A stretch of 61,818 nt of DNA from Enteractinococcus helveticum (GTDB lineage: Bacteria > Actinomycetota > Actinomycetes > Actinomycetales > Micrococcaceae): positions 1 through 61,818 of the forward strand of contig NZ_LXEY01000118.1 of the NCBI RefSeq assembly GCF_001657475.1. The letters run 5' to 3'. Position 1 is the stretch's first letter. Each line of letters begins with the position of its first letter. The position numbers and the translations under genes were made by a program. The notes beneath the pieces were generated by a model. The model was not told where the DNA came from, did not search any database, and saw nothing but the letters and a program-made list of their open reading frames with translations. This document shows, one piece after another, positions 60,570-61,818 of the stretch.

Positions 60570-61454
60570 ATGAACAAATTCAGTGACTTAGCAGCCAGCG
60601 GCGTAGTCTCGCCGGGTATCTATGACGCTTTGACCGCCGTGTTGGCGCAGCGTGCTGGTTTTTCGACGGTCTATGTCTCTGGTTTTGCTTTTGAAGCCAC
60701 ACAGTTGGGGGCACCAGACATGGGCATAGCCACGATGAGTGAACTTGCTGAGCACGTGCGGCGCATAGTTTCAGCAGCACCGGATCTCAACGTTATTGTC
60801 GATGTCGACACTGGGTTTGGAGGCCCCAATAGCCTCCATAGAACTGTCCAGGAATTCGCTCGGGTCGGTGCAGCTGCCATCCAGATTGAAGACCAGTCGG
60901 ATCCAAAACGGTGCCCTTTCCTAGGCAAACGTCAAGTGCATGACCAGGAGACCGCAGTCGCACGCATCAAATTAGCGGTCGAAGCTCGTGGCAATTCGGA
61001 CATGCGCATTATTGCGCGCACTGACGCCGATGAGTTGGGCTTTGATGAAGTGGTAACTCGCAGCCGGCGCTTTGCAGAGGCTGGGGCAGACCTTGTATTA
61101 CCTATGGTCAATGCCCTCAATGGAAAACCATTCGCCGAACGCCCTGCCGAGGAAAGAATGGAAATTTATGCGTCACTGCACGACAGCATCGAAGCTCCCA
61201 CGGTGACTTTAGACCCACCGCCTGGTTTTTCCACTCAAGACCTATTCGACCTAGGAATTTCAGTAGTCATACTGCCACTGCAGCCACTCCAAGCCGCGGC
61301 AAATGCAGCAATTACCTACTTCGAGTCCCTCCGCCAGACCGGCGCTTCCGATGATTACAAGAACGCTTACCCACCACAGCTGCAAGCTAATATAGAAATG
61401 ATGAACATCCTCGGACTGGACGACTATGAAGCTCGTCTGGACTCCATGCCATAA
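60570..61454 (+). CDS. isocitrate lyase/PEP mutase superfamily lyase
   Basis: The 294-residue TIM-barrel protein has SPGIYDALTAVLAQRAGFST and VYVSGFAFEATQLGAPDMGI. The metal/phosphate-site motif VIVDVDTGFGGPNSLHRTVQ comes next, followed by AAIQIEDQSDPKRCPFLGKR, with Lys-Arg-Cys-Pro in place of the KKCGH loop of isocitrate lyases, and IIARTDADELGFDEV. It belongs to the methylisocitrate-lyase/oxaloacetate-decarboxylase/PEP-mutase group and would cleave a C-C bond in a 2-oxo or hydroxy acid. The ATG follows GGAGG at five bases; the frame upstream to 60486 is not needed. It is divergent from the P450 operon and shares its operator. Confidence 0.88.
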   Translation: MNKFSDLAASGVVSPGIYDALTAVLAQRAGFSTVYVSGFAFEATQLGAPDMGIATMSELAEHVRRIVSAAPDLNVIVDVDTGFGGPNSLHRTVQEFARVGAAAIQIEDQSDPKRCPFLGKRQVHDQETAVARIKLAVEARGNSDMRIIARTDADELGFDEVVTRSRRFAEAGADLVLPMVNALNGKPFAERPAEERMEIYASLHDSIEAPTVTLDPPPGFSTQDLFDLGISVVILPLQPLQAAANAAITYFESLRQTGASDDYKNAYPPQLQANIEMMNILGLDDYEARLDSMP

Positions 61455-61691
61455 GGCCTACCCAGACAACACTTCGCTTGATATGTGCCAGGCGATGAGA
61501 ATCTGAAGTAGTTTTCACGCTTCCTTCCCCCTGCCGGCGGTACCAATAAAATGCGCTGTGTGGCGTCGTGTTCATTTCGGCGAACTCCTGGCTCATGGAG
61601 CTACTCAAATGGCGGGCCACCGGATTTGAGTTGAAACACAAGTTCGATGGCGGCAGGTCGGTTACAGTCCAGATCTTGGATGAGAGTAACT

Positions 61692-61745
61692 TGTCAACGA
61701 CGGGTGAATATTGACCCCTTTTCGACGTTTGAAAATTGACCCCCT
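61692..61745. repeat. terminal region of an IS21-type element
   Basis: It begins TGTCAACGACGGGTG and contains ATATTGACCCC and AAATTGACCCCC about 22 bases apart, the repeated end motif typical of IS21-family elements. The element extends beyond the window to the right. The 237 bases between the lyase stop and this end hold no recognisable gene. Confidence 0.7.
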
Positions 61746-61753
61746 TGTGGTGG

Positions 61754-61818
61754 TTAGTCTTGGTTGGTGGTCGTTGATTCGATGAGTTCTCGTCTGGTGC
61801 GGGTTCGGTAGGAATCCC
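61754..61818 (-). CDS. istB: IS21-family helper ATPase IstB, C-terminal end only
   Basis: The minus-strand frame entering from the right edge reads DSYRTRTRRELIESTTTNQD then TAA at 61756-61754. That is a familiar IstB C-terminus (GDSYRxRxxxxL). IstB is the AAA+ target-selection ATPase of IS21 elements. It is cut by the window edge, and its position just inside the terminal repeats supports the call. Confidence 0.72.
   Translation of the reverse strand, partial: DSYRTRTRRELIESTTTNQD

Noticed and set aside
1..61818. CRISPR arrays, tRNA or rRNA genes
   Set aside because: No regularly spaced direct repeats and no recognisable RNA gene signatures were seen on either strand.

Overview
The window is chromosomal DNA of a moderately high-GC actinomycete. 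Evidence for this is the frequent GTG and TTG starts behind strong GGAGG-like sites, an actinobacterial PaaR operator type, actinobacterial HtaA-like domains and ISL3, IS481 and IS21 insertion sequences. A Micrococcales member (Enteractinococcus/Yaniella-like) is my guess and is not proven by the sequence. Almost everything here is accessory catabolism. No rRNA, tRNA or CRISPR array was seen.

Layout. (1) 1-5113: the 3' end of an ISL3-type transposase butts onto a decapitated ArsR-type regulator. Then come a FAD-oxidoreductase/Rieske fusion, a MatB-like acyl-CoA ligase, a small membrane protein and a ribbon-helix-helix protein. (2) 5062-14921: a compact phenylacetate (paa) island. paaABCDE, paaG, paaJ and paaH run on the minus strand; paaI, paaK and the TetR regulator paaR run on the plus strand. 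Two PaaR-type palindromes lie between the divergent arms, and strong hairpins close both ends. (3) 14869-28459: a gamma-glutamyl-amide type amine-degradation island. It has three class-I amidotransferase hydrolases, an aldehyde dehydrogenase, a glutamine-synthetase-like ligase, a P450, an adrenodoxin-reductase-like flavoprotein with a flavodoxin, a GntR regulator, a soluble Cache protein, an EutH-like amine transporter and a solute-binding-protein fold without a signal peptide. (4) 28808-35524: a CitE/HpcH-like lyase, then an amidase/formamidase behind a five-gene Liv-type ABC transporter. (5) 36065-41388: two duplicated MFS transporters around an SDR-type protein, then a small membrane/coiled-coil protein and a gene remnant.

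(6) 41493-61454: what looks like one regulon, interrupted by a dead IS481-type element. It holds a TRAP transporter with HtaA-like protein, aldehyde dehydrogenase and alcohol dehydrogenase; a divergent P450; a GntR/FCD regulator co-translated with a second HtaA-like protein; and an operon of P450, ferredoxin reductase, [3Fe-4S] ferredoxin, SDR, MFS, FAD enzyme and HpaI-type aldolase, divergent from a PEP-mutase/isocitrate-lyase-type lyase. A shared box, TAAACTGT-N3-RCAGT, sits at all three regulatory gaps. The likely job is import of an organic acid, P450 hydroxylation, alcohol/aldehyde oxidation and C-C cleavage. The substrate cannot be read from sequence; a terpenoid-like compound is a guess. 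(7) 61692-61818: the end of an IS21-type element with the istB 3' end.

The most unusual thread is that ligand-binding folds normally found outside the cell (HtaA twice, SBP_bac_3 once, Cache once) occur here without export signals, inside catabolic operons.
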